Positions 35,739 to 46,855 of a DNA stretch of 64,000 nucleotides are shown one piece after another. Both the position numbers and the translations under genes were made by a program. Position 1 is the stretch's first letter; every line of letters starts with the position of its first letter. The notes below the pieces were generated by a model that saw only the letters and a list, made by a program, of their open reading frames with translations, was not told where the DNA came from and made no database searches. This stretch comes from Eretmocerus hayati (lineage: Eukaryota > Arthropoda > Insecta > Hymenoptera > Aphelinidae): contig CM056744.1 in the NCBI GenBank assembly GCA_029851415.1, positions 60,349,172 to 60,413,171 of the forward strand, read 5' to 3'.

Positions 35739-36279
35739 GAATAATTTTTCATTACAGAATTTGTTATTGAGCATCACAGCTCTTCAACAACCTGAGATGT
35801 AACTATTTCCATATATGACGGAACTTGCAATCGTCCCGTTGTTTAAGAATTAATTTTTTTTGTTTCTCTGGAGTGGAGACAATTCAAAACGCCGTGCAGG
35901 AATTTCAGTACAAGATTATTGAAAATTCAATACAATCTGATTTGGCCTCGCGGCGCCATTTTCAATAATTTCGTATTCAATATTCAATTTAATTTCTGAA
36001 ATTTCAAAGAGGAATCTTTGAAAATTTTTCAGTAAGGTCTCGGAAACGCAGCTTCAATACAACATTATTGAAAATTTTGCTAGAAATTTTTTACAGTGCA
36101 CGCTCAGGAGCTCTGTACTCGCGGAAAGCTCAATATGGATTCCCAAAAATGTGGAAGTTCTAAAGTCACCATTTCAATGTTCAGGAACTTATTTTCGAGG
36201 TAGAAGAACATGTTCTGATAGTTTAGATCCATAAAAATGAAATTCCGTGCCGGGGGGAATTGTTTGAAAAATTTTTCGT

Positions 36280-36550
36280 ATGGAATTACGCCCTTTTGAT
36301 TTTGGTCACTGAGTGGCTTACGCCCCTTCGGAATTTGAACATGTTAATTACGCACTTTTCTAATATTTCCGGGAAGTGATTTGAAAAGTTCTGAGGGCGT
36401 AATGGCGCTTACGACCTTTTGATTTTTTTTTGCAGTTACGCCCTTTTGAATTTTTTTCCTGCAATTACGCTCTTTTTCCATATCCCCGAGGACTGATCGA
36501 GGTGGTTACGCCCTTTTGAATTTTTTTCAATGCAGTAACGCCCTTTTTGA
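36280..36550 (+). repeat. dense TTACGCCCTTTT cluster
   Basis: About eight full or one-change copies occur within 270 bp, several followed by gaatttttttc. Spacing is irregular (about 28-50 bp). Confidence 0.75.
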
Positions 36551-36741
36551 GATTTAGTGGTGGAGTACACCGAAGTGAACTTTCAAAAGTTCCCAAGTGA
36601 TTTTTTTCATTTTCGTGTATTGAAAGAAGTTCCCCACAATCACCTCGCTCCCGATTTCTTGATCCAAGATAGAGCTATCCTATGAGCTCCACCAAAAAAT
36701 TGAAATATTGATTTCGGGCTGCTGTATTTTGCCCATAACTT

Positions 36742-37817
36742 TGAACCGCTCTGCCCGATTTTGATGTTAAAAACAGCATTTGAGAATTGATTCAAAAGAC
36801 CATCGGCATGCTTTTGGTGGTTTCTCGAAGTTGCATTGTTTGTCACATTGATAGTTACTTATTTTGGTCGGCTTGACATATTTTTTGCCGTACTAATGTG
36901 TTCTCCGAGGTTTTATGCGAGTCTATCAATTTTTGGAATTTCTAGGGTTCTTTGTTAGAGATTACTGAATTTTCCCATGTTTACTCCCGTAAGGACACGT
37001 GTATAAGAGCTGAATGCTTATGATTTTTTTTACGCGGAAAAAACGTCGGTGACCCCCACTTTCAAAAACGTACATCGATTCGTACACACGTTAAGCATAC
37101 TTGTGAATTTTGGTAGCTCGATGACCGTCATCATTCTCCACCTGCGAGTGCTACTACTATATTGCGAGAGCAACAATCGAATGATTTTGAAACCCTTGCT
37201 ATTGTTGTTCGCTGATTTTTCATGACCAACCGTGGCATTTCATTGGGGTGTGAACACTTTCCTGGATGATTCTATGAATGAAATGCCTAATAACGTACGG
37301 GTCCGCTGGATACTGTCGAGATGGAATATGGTTTTGCATTGGTGAAAAATGATGAGTGAAATGCGACGTTACTCAACGGGCTCTGTTTCACAAAATCTAA
37401 ATAATTTGTGGCTCCACGGTATACGTTGAAAATTCAATTCTAAACTTCTAATACCAAATATTTCGAGTGGTTTGATTCACTGCAAGCTGGAAGGCAGTCA
37501 ACTCGTCAGTCAAACTAGTATGAAGAGATGAAGATTCGGGAAAAGGGCGTAACCTCAAAATTTCACGAGCAAAAGGGCGTAGCTCACACAATTTCATGGA
37601 TAAAAGGGCGTAAAGGCGTTAACGCCCTTTTTTCAAATCGCACAAAGGGCGTAATGACGTTTACGCCCTTTTCAAGATCTCGAAGTTCGTAAACACTTTT
37701 TTCAAAACGGGTTTCACGGGTGGTTAGAACACCCCTCAGAGGGCTCAAGAAGCGAAAGGGCGGAAAAAAGGCGTAATCGCCATTATGCCCTTTTTCCGGA
37801 CATTGCTTTTTTGAGCC
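36742..37817. other. right arm outer part, no gene
   Basis: Pairs with 12,120-14,426. TTACGCCCTTTT words are found near 37,540, 37,570, 37,603, 37,620, 37,645 and 37,660. The single hAT target site is at 37,651-37,658. No coding is recognised. Confidence 0.7.
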
Positions 37818-38147
37818 CTATACAAAGGTGTACCACCCCCCGGAATCCGTTTTTCGTAAAGATTTTTGACTTTGGAGTGGCTTATTTGGTTGTGCTAGAG
37901 TTTCAGGATCTGGACTTGGCGCAGTGGCACGCAATGAAGCCTGGGAATAACTCTTGATGGAATGGATGGTTTCCCCTCTCGCATGACTCCTTATAGAGTG
38001 CTTGCCCATATTACTCACAGAGAATGTAGAATTGCATGAAGTACACTTGACACTATATGAATTTGTTGATACAGGTGCAATCCAAAGGAAGTCGCGTGAG
38101 TATGAAGGCTTGTAGCGGCTCAATCCTTTACATTTTCGTTTATTCAT
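37818..38147 (-). pseudogene. BED-type zinc-finger fragment (hAT-like N-terminus)
   Basis: The 109-residue minus-strand frame contains SVKCTSCNSTFSVSNMGKHSIRSH-like spacing: C35, C38, G48, H55 and H62. Together with an upstream tryptophan (W22) this fits a BED finger, the DNA-binding module at the N-terminus of many hAT-type transposases. The catalytic domain is absent; the frame's last residues run into the outer tip of the right palindrome arm (to 37,861) and end there. It is outside or at the edge of the duplication and has no left counterpart beyond the tip. A host BED-finger protein is possible but nothing supports it. Confidence 0.6.
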
Positions 38148-38232
38148 TCTTCATCTGTAAACGAGGATGTACACTTTGAATTCTTGAGAATCGCCTAGGC
38201 ACATCCAAATCATAAGAGAACTTTGACATCTA

Positions 38233-39327
38233 CAGTCCCTACCATAAATAATGGAACACGTAGGGTCTCACTCAAACAGTGATATTTCCAATTCGATTGG
38301 TCGTACGGAAATTTTGAAAGAAGGGTTTTGAAGAGAACAAAAAATCCATCAATTCATGGGTTTTGATGATTTTTTACGTGCTTTTCAAGTGCCCGTACAT
38401 GTGGTTGAAAATCAGAAAAAATTCTCCTTCAATCAATCACCTACAATTTTGACGGGAGTGATCCGATCACAGAAATACTCACAGGATCTTGTAGATCGTT
38501 CAAAAATCTGAAAATTTGGTCCTCTGTAAAATTTCCGTACAACCCTTCTCGTCTGACTTACGAGCTCCGAAAGAAAACTTTGTATTAACATAGGGTGCTT
38601 ATGGAGATACCGAGCCTGCCACCTGATTAATTTTCTCTCGCCCTATTCTGGGGCAAAATAGGATTTAAAAAATATCATGGCACATGATTTCGACGTGAAA
38701 TGATCTTATCTTTCAGAATATTTCATCACATTTTGTCCCAAACGTGACCTACAGGAGCAAAACACGAAATTTATCAATTTTCACATCAAATTTCGAGAAA
38801 TCGTTGCTACCTCAAATCTTAGACGAAATCAGATGAAATATTCTGAAAGATGAGATCATTTCACGTCAAAATCATGTGCCATGATATTTTCTAAATCCAA
38901 TTTTGTCCCATAATAGAACAAGACGAAATGAAACAGGTGCCAGGTTCGGTATCTCCATAAGCACCCTATGTTAATGCAACGTTCTCTTTCGGAGCTCGTA
39001 AGTCAGACGGAAACGGTCGCACGAAAATTTTACAGAGAACAAAATTTTCAGATTTTTGAACGATCTATAAGATCCCGTGAGTATTTTTGTGATCGGATCA
39101 CTTTCGTCAAAATTGTAGGTGATTAATTGAAGAAGAATTTCTTCTGACTTTCAACCACGTGTACGGGCATTTAGAAAGCACATCAAAAATTATCAAAACC
39201 CATGCATTGATAGATTTTTTTGTGCTCTTCAAAACCATTTTTCCAGAATTCCCGTACGACCAATCAAATTGAAAATATCACTGTTTGAGTGAGACCCTAC
39301 GTGTTCCATTATTTATGGTAGGGACTG
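38233..39327. mobile_element. 1.1-kb foldback element with TA target duplication
   Basis: Ends are CAGTCCCTACCATAAATAAT and its complement, flanked by TA on both sides (38,231-38,232 and 39,328-39,329). The whole element is a long imperfect inverted repeat with arms of about 500 bp meeting near 38,770, including catcatggcacatgatttcgacgtg-like text on both sides. No transposase is present. The TA duplication and CAGT end point to the Tc1/mariner or pogo group. Confidence 0.88.
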
Positions 39328-39329
39328 TA

Positions 39330-40140
39330 CTTACGAGTAAGTTGTCGCATCAAGACATGGGAAACGAAAGGAACCAAGTTTGATCAGAACGAAAGGAACT
39401 GAGTCCTCACACTACTGGTGGAATTCCCTGGTGCGGATCTGACCAGATTATTTCGAATGGTGTAAATTGCATGAAATCATTTTCAGTCCGACAACAGATG
39501 AACACTTACGTGTTTCATAGCAGATAGCTTCTGCTGCAATCAACTCAGCGTTATTTACGCCATCACTCTTGATATTGAAATTTTGGAGTATTCATGATGG
39601 GATTAGAAGCAATTTGTAAGCGGTCATCTGCACTGACTTGAGTTGGACGAGTATCTGAGTTGGATCTCGCAGGAGAACTGATCCAGGAGGTCGGTCGAAG
39701 GCGACAGTCGGCACGAGTGTGCGACCGCGCGCGAAAGCTCACATTAAGGCTTGAACTTCTAAGGTACATTCGGTCCAAATTATTGGAGCGAACATAGCTG
39801 TCGAAACCCTCTCCATTCCATGATGAAAGAAGGAGAGATTGATACTCTGAGCGCCTCGATCGCGGAGGTTGAATAGACCCTTGGAGGGATTGAGCGCGAG
39901 ATTTCGAGCAACCGTATTTCACGTACTGATAGCATTTGATCTGTGTCAAGTGTCTCGCACGCGCCTCAACGTTCGTTTTGGCAGCTCAGTTCCAGTCTCC
40001 CTTGCGCTCTGATTTGCGTGGCCGTTATCTCACTCGTGGAGCTTTCTGTTGGGATAATTTTTTGTCACGGGATAAGTACCGGCATAATCCCATATTTCAT
40101 CTCAAATTTCCATGACAATTCCCGGTTTTCCATCACATGA
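39330..40140. other. no feature recognised
   Basis: A minus-strand frame of 128 codons (39,563-39,949) is rich in serine and arginine and matches no family I know. I do not call it a gene. Confidence 0.35.
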
Positions 40141-40149
40141 ATTTTCTCC

Positions 40150-41650
40150 ATGACAATTCATAGTATTCTTGGTTCTCCAGTGTTGATGGACACTCTGGCA
40201 CGGGTCAGGCAAACAGAAATCATCGTCATGAATCCATTCCGAACTCGATATTTCGAAGATTTCGGCGAGCTGCACCATCTATCGTCCACTTCCCGGGTGG
40301 TCAAGAATTCTGAAGGTTTCAGGAATCTCAGAACGGGCAATCTCCACTGCTGATCATGACTCTGATGTTTGGCTCGTGTGGGTCCGACAAAATCCGTCAT
40401 AAATTCACTCTGAAATCTGTGTTCCGATGATTTTCGCGGACTGCCACGTTTACAGTCCACTTTCCGGAAGATAATAAATTTTGATGGGTTCAGGAATCTC
40501 ACAGAGGGCGATCTACAGATCGATGACCATGTTTCTGATGTTTGGCACACGTGAGTCTCACAAGAAAGATCATGGATTCACTGTGAACTCGATATCTCGG
40601 AGATTCCTGCGGGTTCACCCGTTTTCTTTCCACTTCCCGGGCGGTGATGACTCGATACATCAATGACTTCCGCGAGCTGCACCGTTTTCTGTCCACTCGC
40701 CGGGCGGTCATAGATTCTGAGTGTTTCAGGAAAATCAGAGAGGGCAATCTTTAGATCGATGATCATAATTTCGATGTTTGGCACATGTGAGTCTGATAGA
40801 AACGATCATGAATTCACTCCGAACTTGATATCTCGATGAATTCTGCGAGCTCTTCGATTTTCTGTCCACTCCCCGGGCGGTTGTAGATTCTAAGGGTTCC
40901 AGAAATCTCAGAGAGGGCGATCTCTGCACCCATGATCATGTTGTAGATATTTGGCACGTGTGAGTCCAATAGAATCGATCATAAATTCACTCGAGACTCG
41001 ATATCTCGACCGTTTCCGCGATCTGCACCGTTTTTTAGTTACTTCTCGGGCGGTAATGTATTCTGAGGATTTCAGGGATCTCAGGAAGGTCGATTCCCAC
41101 ATCGATGATCAACTTGTGAATGTAATCGCGGGTCAGTGTGACCGAATCCATCATGAGTCCACTGCGGAATCGTATTCCGATGATTTCTGCGAGCTGCACC
41201 ATTTTCTGTCCACTCCCTAGGTGGTATTAAGTTCTTAGGGTCTCAGGAGTCTTAGGGAGGGCAATCTCCATGATCGATGATCATCTTGTGCATGTTCAGC
41301 GTGGTTCATGGTGACAGAATCCATCATGAATCCACTCCGGACTCGATATTCCGATGACTTCCGCGCGTTGCACCGTTTTCTGTCCATTCCCTGGGCGGTA
41401 ATGGATTCTGAAGGGTCTACGAATATCGGAAAAGGTGATCATCACAGTGATGATCATGTTGTAGAGGTTTGACACGGGTCAGGTTGACAGGATTCGTACT
41501 GAATCCACTCCGAACTCAATAACTCGATGACTCCTGCGAGCTGCACCATTTCCGCTTCATTTCCTGGGCGGTAATCAATTCCGAGGGTTTCAGGAATCTC
41601 AGAGAGGGCGATCCTTACATCGGTGGTCATGTTGTCAATGTTGCTCATGG
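40150..41650 (+). repeat. ~173-bp tandem array (about nine units)
   Basis: The word gagggc(a/g)atct plus atgatcatgtt recurs near 40,338, 40,506, 40,743, 40,916, 41,089, 41,258, 41,433 and 41,607. Intervals are 168-175 bp except one of 237 bp, where gcaccgttttctgtccact is partly duplicated (40,600-40,720). Units also share gggcggt and cactccgaactcgatat. Open frames within it are by-products of the repeat. Confidence 0.85.
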
Positions 41651-42129
41651 GTTATATAGGGAGAATCCACCACTCTCCGTCCTCCAAACTGAGTATTCCG
41701 ACTATAAATACGAGTTTCACTGATCTCCGTTTACTCTATCCGCCATAACTCGGCCACTTTTGAACTCCGCGCCATTTTGTCCAAGTATTCTACGAGTAAT
41801 AAAAAAGTGATGGAATATTCGTTGATTTTTATATCTGCAGTCTTCCATTTTACTCCATGCCCGGGCTGGCTTCATATGATCTCAACCCAAAAGCATTATA
41901 ACACTGCCATTTCTGAACTTAACCCTGTTTTGTTCGTAGATTTTCAGAGCAATGAAAAAGTAACGAAAAATGAGTCATTTGTTGGTCCCACGTCACTGCT
42001 CTCCCGTCAATGTTTGGACTAGCTCCAGCTTCCGTCAGCCCAAGACTCGATTTCGCGAGAACGGAAAGAGCAATAAAATCCGCTGTGTGATGATGAATTA
42101 GCACTAAAAAAAGTAATGATTGTTGGCCA
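41651..42129. other. no feature recognised
   Basis: Short unrelated frames only; no repeat or RNA is seen. Confidence 0.35.
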
Positions 42130-43085
42130 AGTTATTTTTGGTCTGACTTGCTCGGGCTAGCTTCAGGGACGTGGCCTGATATCTTCAGCTCATTGATCAT
42201 ACTCGCAGAGGCAAAAAAGATAGTCTTGGTCTTGCCGGCATTTCAACGCAGGCCGGAAAACTCGGATCAATCAGCGACCAATCGTGACGCCTCATCCAGA
42301 CGAGTGATGCCTTCCAAGATTCCGCTCTCTTCAGCATGAACATGAATTCGAAGGTCACTCGCATGAAATATGTGCTTGACTGGCTGTCTTCGAAGTATGT
42401 CTGGTAGGTCATTTACATACAGACTAGGTATTAGTGTCCCAAAAACAGAACCCTGTGTTACTCCTTGATTCGAGGTGAGCCAATCGGAATCACTGCTGTT
42501 CCGCGATGTCACAATTTGCGAGCACCTTTCGAGATATGATTATACCACATGAGAGCTGACCTTGAGGAACCCAATGCGCAAAGTTCCTTGAATAGTTCTC
42601 GGAGGAGAGATGGTATCAAATGCCTTACTGAAGTCAAAGAGCAAGAATAGCGTGATGGTATCCTTGCTTCAGGCCATTCAGTCATCGTCACTTAGTTCCA
42701 AAAAAATTCAGTCTGAAGGGAGTATAGTAACTGCTCCCGTTCGAGGTACTACATGAGTTGGTCATGGGCGATCTCTTCCAGAATTTCGGGGAGGGAACAC
42801 AGTGAAGCGATAAAACGGAAATCCGTGACATTTGATATGGTTGCTGTCTTTTTCAGTGCGGTCAACTGAGCCTTCTCTCAAAATTCCGGAAACAAACCTC
42901 GTGCAAACGAGGCATTGAAAATTCTCACAATAGTATCACTTATTGCAGGAAGTGCTTTGGCAATTACAGCTTGAGAGATTCCGTCCACCCCTCGAGCTTG
43001 CGATGGAGAATTTTTCACTGCCAAGATGACATCAACCACGTTAGTAGGCGTAAATGAGAAGCCTCTCTCATCCGCCGAGGATATA
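42130..43085 (-). pseudogene. non-LTR retrotransposon reverse transcriptase fragment
   Basis: Reading the minus strand with several frame changes and stops gives the order of a LINE reverse transcriptase. A fingers region comes first (SPSQARGVDGIS, then TDFRPIASLCSLPEILE, 42,780-43,020). Next is motif A as DFSKAFDT (42,612-42,635), then the stretch QGVTQGSVFGTL, and finally the catalytic box, which reads HASD where an active enzyme has a double aspartate. It lacks the endonuclease and 3' end. The changed active site and broken frame make it inactive. Jockey- or CR1-like clades are possible; I cannot separate them. Confidence 0.82.
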
Positions 43086-43906
43086 ATGTTTGCTCTACCT
43101 CTTCACTTTCTTGGAGTGAAATGGATACGCCCGCGAAATGACTGTTGAGCTCGTCCGGCGTGAAACCATGCGATTCCTCCCCCTTGTTCGTGGTAGGAGG
43201 TCAAGGTTGCGCATTCTCTCCCAAATGAAGTAGATGTACATGAGATGTAGAATGAATGTGGAATCGATGTAGATTCGGCGGGTGGGGGAAGAAGGCAAAT
43301 TGGGTTTTGGATGCTGGGGGGTCTTGCATCCAAGATGACTTCGAGTAGTTGAAGGAGTTCTCTCCTGGGAGCATATGCATATTCTGCAATGGATGGATAA
43401 ATGTGAAGCATGAGCCACTGTAAGCAAACTTGGTGGGAGGGGGGGAGGGGGGCTCATTCACGTACATCTCTTCGATTGCCCTCTCATACAGAGATACGAG
43501 CAGATGGGGAATGGATAAGGTTCACATAGTGAGATAGTGTGATTGAGACATGCAGCGCCAAATACAATACCACCGGACATCATTGACGAGAAATGGATTT
43601 GCCATTTCAGCGATGTCAATATGGTTAGGAATAGGAAAAAGTTGCCCCAATATGACGAAGTTGTATACATGAAGTTTCCACTATATTCCCCGCGTAATTC
43701 CACGAATTCCGAATTCGAGGAGTCCCCTTCCAAGGGTTAGCTGGTCATTGTGTCGTCGAATCATAGCTCTATGCTATACAATTCTCTGATTGACGCTATC
43801 GTGGGATTTTCCCCATGAGACAGGAGGGTACGGTCACACTCCTGGTCAGTCAGCACAAGCATATCCAAGACTCTTCCCCCAGAGCAAGCCATGGGTCACA
43901 TAATTT
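43086..43906. other. no gene recognised; low-complexity stretches
   Basis: A G-rich run near 43,436-43,452 (ggtgggaggggggg-like) and overlapping open frames on the minus strand at 43,095-43,467 look compositional. No domain is recognised. Confidence 0.35.
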
Positions 43907-44362
43907 TCATAGTACGGAACCAATACTACCTGTAGGATACTCTTCATTCGGCTTTCTAGAGGAGATGACGGACGGTGAGGACACATTCGAAGTTTCTGCG
44001 GTCGTCGATGATGTTGTGGAAACTCTACTTGAATTGGGGGGTCTATTGATGCTCCCAAGCAAGTTGCCAAGACCTCCAATCTGACCAACTCCACCGAACA
44101 ATTGCATTAGCTGCTGTTGAGACATATTATTCAACAGATTTTGTAAGTCACCTTCTGCTCCATTCCCACTACCTCTCTGGGAGCCAACAGAAGGTGGATT
44201 GTTGAGTATCTCATTAATCCTCTGGCAGCATTCCTCACCTTTATTCGGCTTCAGATCCTGTCGCAGAAAATCACGAACACGCTGAAGGTTGTCGAAGGGT
44301 CTGTGATTTGCTGATGTTCTCAACGGAAGGATCATATTTCTGTCTTTACTGAGAATTTTCAT
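43907..44362 (-). CDS. Rpn13/ADRM1-like internal exon (gene fragment or pseudogene)
   Basis: Rpn13 is the proteasome subunit that binds ubiquitin through an N-terminal Pru domain and the deubiquitinase UCH37 through a C-terminal DEUBAD domain. This 151-residue minus-strand frame contains the end of Pru (DLKPNKGEECCQRINEIL, then NNPP) and the linker with LQNLLNNMSQQQLMQLFGG and a glycine/serine-rich tail. Recognisable sequence starts after an acceptor-like ttttctgcgacag and stops near a donor-like ctacag/gtagt, so the exon would be 43,930-44,257. The Pru beta-sheet and DEUBAD parts are not found in the window. It may be a real exon of a gene with long introns, or a copied fragment; flanking transposons favour neither firmly. 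Confidence 0.7.
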   Translation of the reverse strand: MKILSKDRNMILPLRTSANHRPFDNLQRVRDFLRQDLKPNKGEECCQRINEILNNPPSVGSQRGSGNGAEGDLQNLLNNMSQQQLMQLFGGVGQIGGLGNLLGSINRPPNSSRVSTTSSTTAETSNVSSPSVISSRKPNEEYPTGSIGSVL

Positions 44363-44369
44363 GCAGGAT

Positions 44370-45090
44370 CGTGCGTGTGGTCAAAAAAACGATCGTGTAT
44401 CGCATCGTACATACGATCGGTTTCCTGATTCGGGTAGGATCGTCCTGCAATCAAGCGCGCGGTCGACCGTACAATTGTACATTAATTTAGATATACGACC
44501 AAGTACATGACAGGGTACACAACCGTGCCCACGATTGTGCGTAAAATGTGTTCTAGGATCGAGATCATGGCACATTATCGTTGCATGACTGTAGGTGGCG
44601 GCGAGGAAAGGTCGAAATCCCACCTGTCACCTATAACCTAGCATACAATCGTGCCTACAATCAAATCAGCGATCGGGTATGCGATAGCAAAACACAACCA
44701 TGTTTCGCTATCGCAGCATGACAACAGATAGTCGCGGAGGGAGATGAACTCTCTACTAGTTGATCTAGTGAACTATCGTGTGTGCAATCGTCCCCGCGAT
44801 CGAACATACGATCAAGCATACGGTTGTGCATATGAACGTACACGCGATTAGGTACACGATTGGCTGTACGATCGTGCTTAGAACACTACTATGCTTCGCC
44901 ACCCTGGCTCGACATCACGTAGTTGCAAGGCGGGGTCGACCTTCTGTCCCTGTCACTCACGACCAGGCATACTATCGTGCATATAATCTTATGTATGAGC
45001 GTAGAAACGATCGGACGTGCGATAAAGCATACTGTGGGGCACACGATCTTACACGCGATGGGGCATGCAATCGCATTTCAATTAGAGTCT
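44370..45090. repeat. block rich in self-complementary cgatcg/gtac words
   Basis: Words such as acgatcgt, cgtacgatcg, gtacaattgtac and atacgatc occur very often on a roughly 20-30 bp scale, with an overall imperfect inverted symmetry about 44,740. An old foldback element or a decayed short-period repeat would explain it. No coding is supported. Confidence 0.5.
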
Positions 45091-46855
45091 TTCACCCCCG
45101 AATGGTAGATTCAGTTTTCATATCTTCTCTCCCGAGGCCCCAAAGAATCCTCCGGGAGCGTTCTTGTCAATACTCAATCAATCTAATCCTTTCCCCGGTA
45201 GATGTTTGCGAGCCTCAGCCACATCTGGAGCCCTACCTCTATCGTGGATGATCACTGACCACTGTGGAAACTCGGCAGCCACTGTTCTACTTGTCGATGA
45301 TGTCTGCCGCTGTCTACTCTCATTGGTTGTCCTGTCCAATGAACTTTGGTCGTATCTCTTTCATCGCTGCACTCTCACGCACTACAAACTCTGTCACTCT
45401 TGTCTGGCGCCAAAGCATGAGACTTGCACACATTTTCACCAACACTCCTCACCAAGCTGAACCACACATCCCAATTGCCAATAACTGAAACTCTTGACAC
45501 CGATTCATGCATGTGTTATTGAATTGGGAGGGAAACTCAATTCAACATCAGGTGTCTTCATTGATGCTCAAGAAATATAATTTGTAGTGCGAGGGAATGC
45601 AGCTAGAACGATTGGAGTGAACATTCGAGATCAACGCAGCAGATCAACTAATAGTTGGAAACGGTAGCGGGCATCATCGCCGAGCCCAAGTGTGACTGTT
45701 GAGTTTCTTTTTCGATCAGTAATTCTTCGACGATGGGAGTATTGGGGCGCCTGCTGCGGTTGAGGCTCGACTCTCGCGAATCTCGACAGGGGATAATAGT
45801 GGATCTGTGTAAGACCTCTGAGTACCTTGGTGTTAAGTTGTAAGGGGAGAAGGTAGAATTTGGTTCTGATTTCTCTTTAGGGCGCAAACATATGGAAGAC
45901 ACACTTTACTATCACGCGAAAATTGATCAATCCTCCGAATAGAATGCATGTGGATCTCAGCTTTTCGGGATTCATTGGGAATTTGGGGAACACAGGAATA
46001 AGAGGATCGATTTTTCCATGGGGGGGGGGGGGGTATGATTTTAACTGAAATGCAATTGTGCAAACGATTATATGCTCGATTGTGAATGGCGTGTAGAGTT
46101 TCATCCCACCTTGCTACTGCTCGCTCATGAAGAGCTGTGGATTCCATGAGTGGAGAAATAAACGCTCACTGACTGAGAGGATCATGCTCGACAGTACTTT
46201 AATTATAAATTTCCCAATCGGGTGAGCCCTACGAGAGCGCGTGTGTGTGCTGCGATGGCCAAATGAAGAAGGCAGTGCGCGCGAGGCTCCGAATACGTTT
46301 AGCGGAATTATGGTTGCGTTATGCGCCACTCAGGCTCGTATCAACTGGATTTACACGGAATTTGTATGATTATATTCGAACAAGGATTTGTCGAGCACAC
46401 ACTTGGAAGTATCATTGATTTCAATAATCAAAAGCATAGCTATATACAAATGTATATGGGCCTTCTCGGAGAATTTCAGCCGGGACCATCACCAAGGGGG
46501 TATGGAAAAAAATTTCAAAAATTTTCTTGTACCATGTTTGAATACTACAAAAAATTTTTTGGAACTTTTTCGAAGCCCCCTGTGGGCCTCTGAGTCCATA
46601 GAAGATCCATTTGAGGCCCCTTTTGAGCCTATTTTGGAAAAATCATAGCTCCGACTAGACTCAATATCTTCGAATGTACTTGGGCGCATTTCCTTTCTCG
46701 AGACTGGTACTTTCAAGAAAAAGTTGTCCAAGGGCGATAGTTAAGCCTAGCAACTTCTGGGAGTTATTTGCTGAGAGCACATTTTAGCGATTTTTGGCCT
46801 GCTTCAAACTGATCTAGCTCCCACTAGACATGAAATAATCGATTCTTACCTGTGG
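45091..46855. other. no gene recognised
   Basis: Several open frames of 70-105 codons overlap on both strands without any domain. A run of about 14 G residues lies at 46,021-46,034. Confidence 0.35.

Larger units (their letters stand above)
34613..36741. other. 2.13-kb segment present only in the right arm
   Basis: The left arm has three bases (ggc, 14,427-14,429) in place of this segment. Contents: a pair of similar phrases about 340 bp apart (catatgggggca(t/a)gttgg near 35,002 and 35,343), a tRNA-like sequence and a dense cluster of TTACGCCCTTTT words at 36,284-36,545. I see no matching target duplications or terminal repeats at its edges, so a deletion from the left arm is the simpler reading. 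Confidence 0.75.
29414..37861. repeat. giant inverted duplication, right arm (8.4 kb)
   Basis: Reverse complement of 12,072-25,210. Lengths reconcile: 8,448 bp plus 1,237 (hAT and its TSD), 2,857 (BEL-A and its TSD) and 2,720 (foldback units), minus 2,126 (segment absent on the left), gives 13,136, against an observed left arm of 13,139. It carries the uninterrupted target sites for hAT (37,651-37,658) and BEL-A (31,900-31,904). Confidence 0.93.

Noticed and set aside
12072..37861. The giant palindrome as one huge DNA transposon with 8-13 kb terminal repeats
   Set aside because: No target duplication at the outer tips, no terminal motif and no transposase in the spacer.
39563..39949. A 128-codon minus-strand gene
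   Set aside because: Serine/arginine-rich composition only; no recognised domain, no start context and no neighbours.
43095..43467. Overlapping minus-strand frames of up to 120 codons
   Set aside because: Two frames open at once over a C/T-rich strand, typical of skewed composition.
46021..46034. Run of G as a sign of a collapsed gap or quadruplex
   Set aside because: A single homopolymer with no further G-tracts nearby; likely slippage or a sequencing length error.
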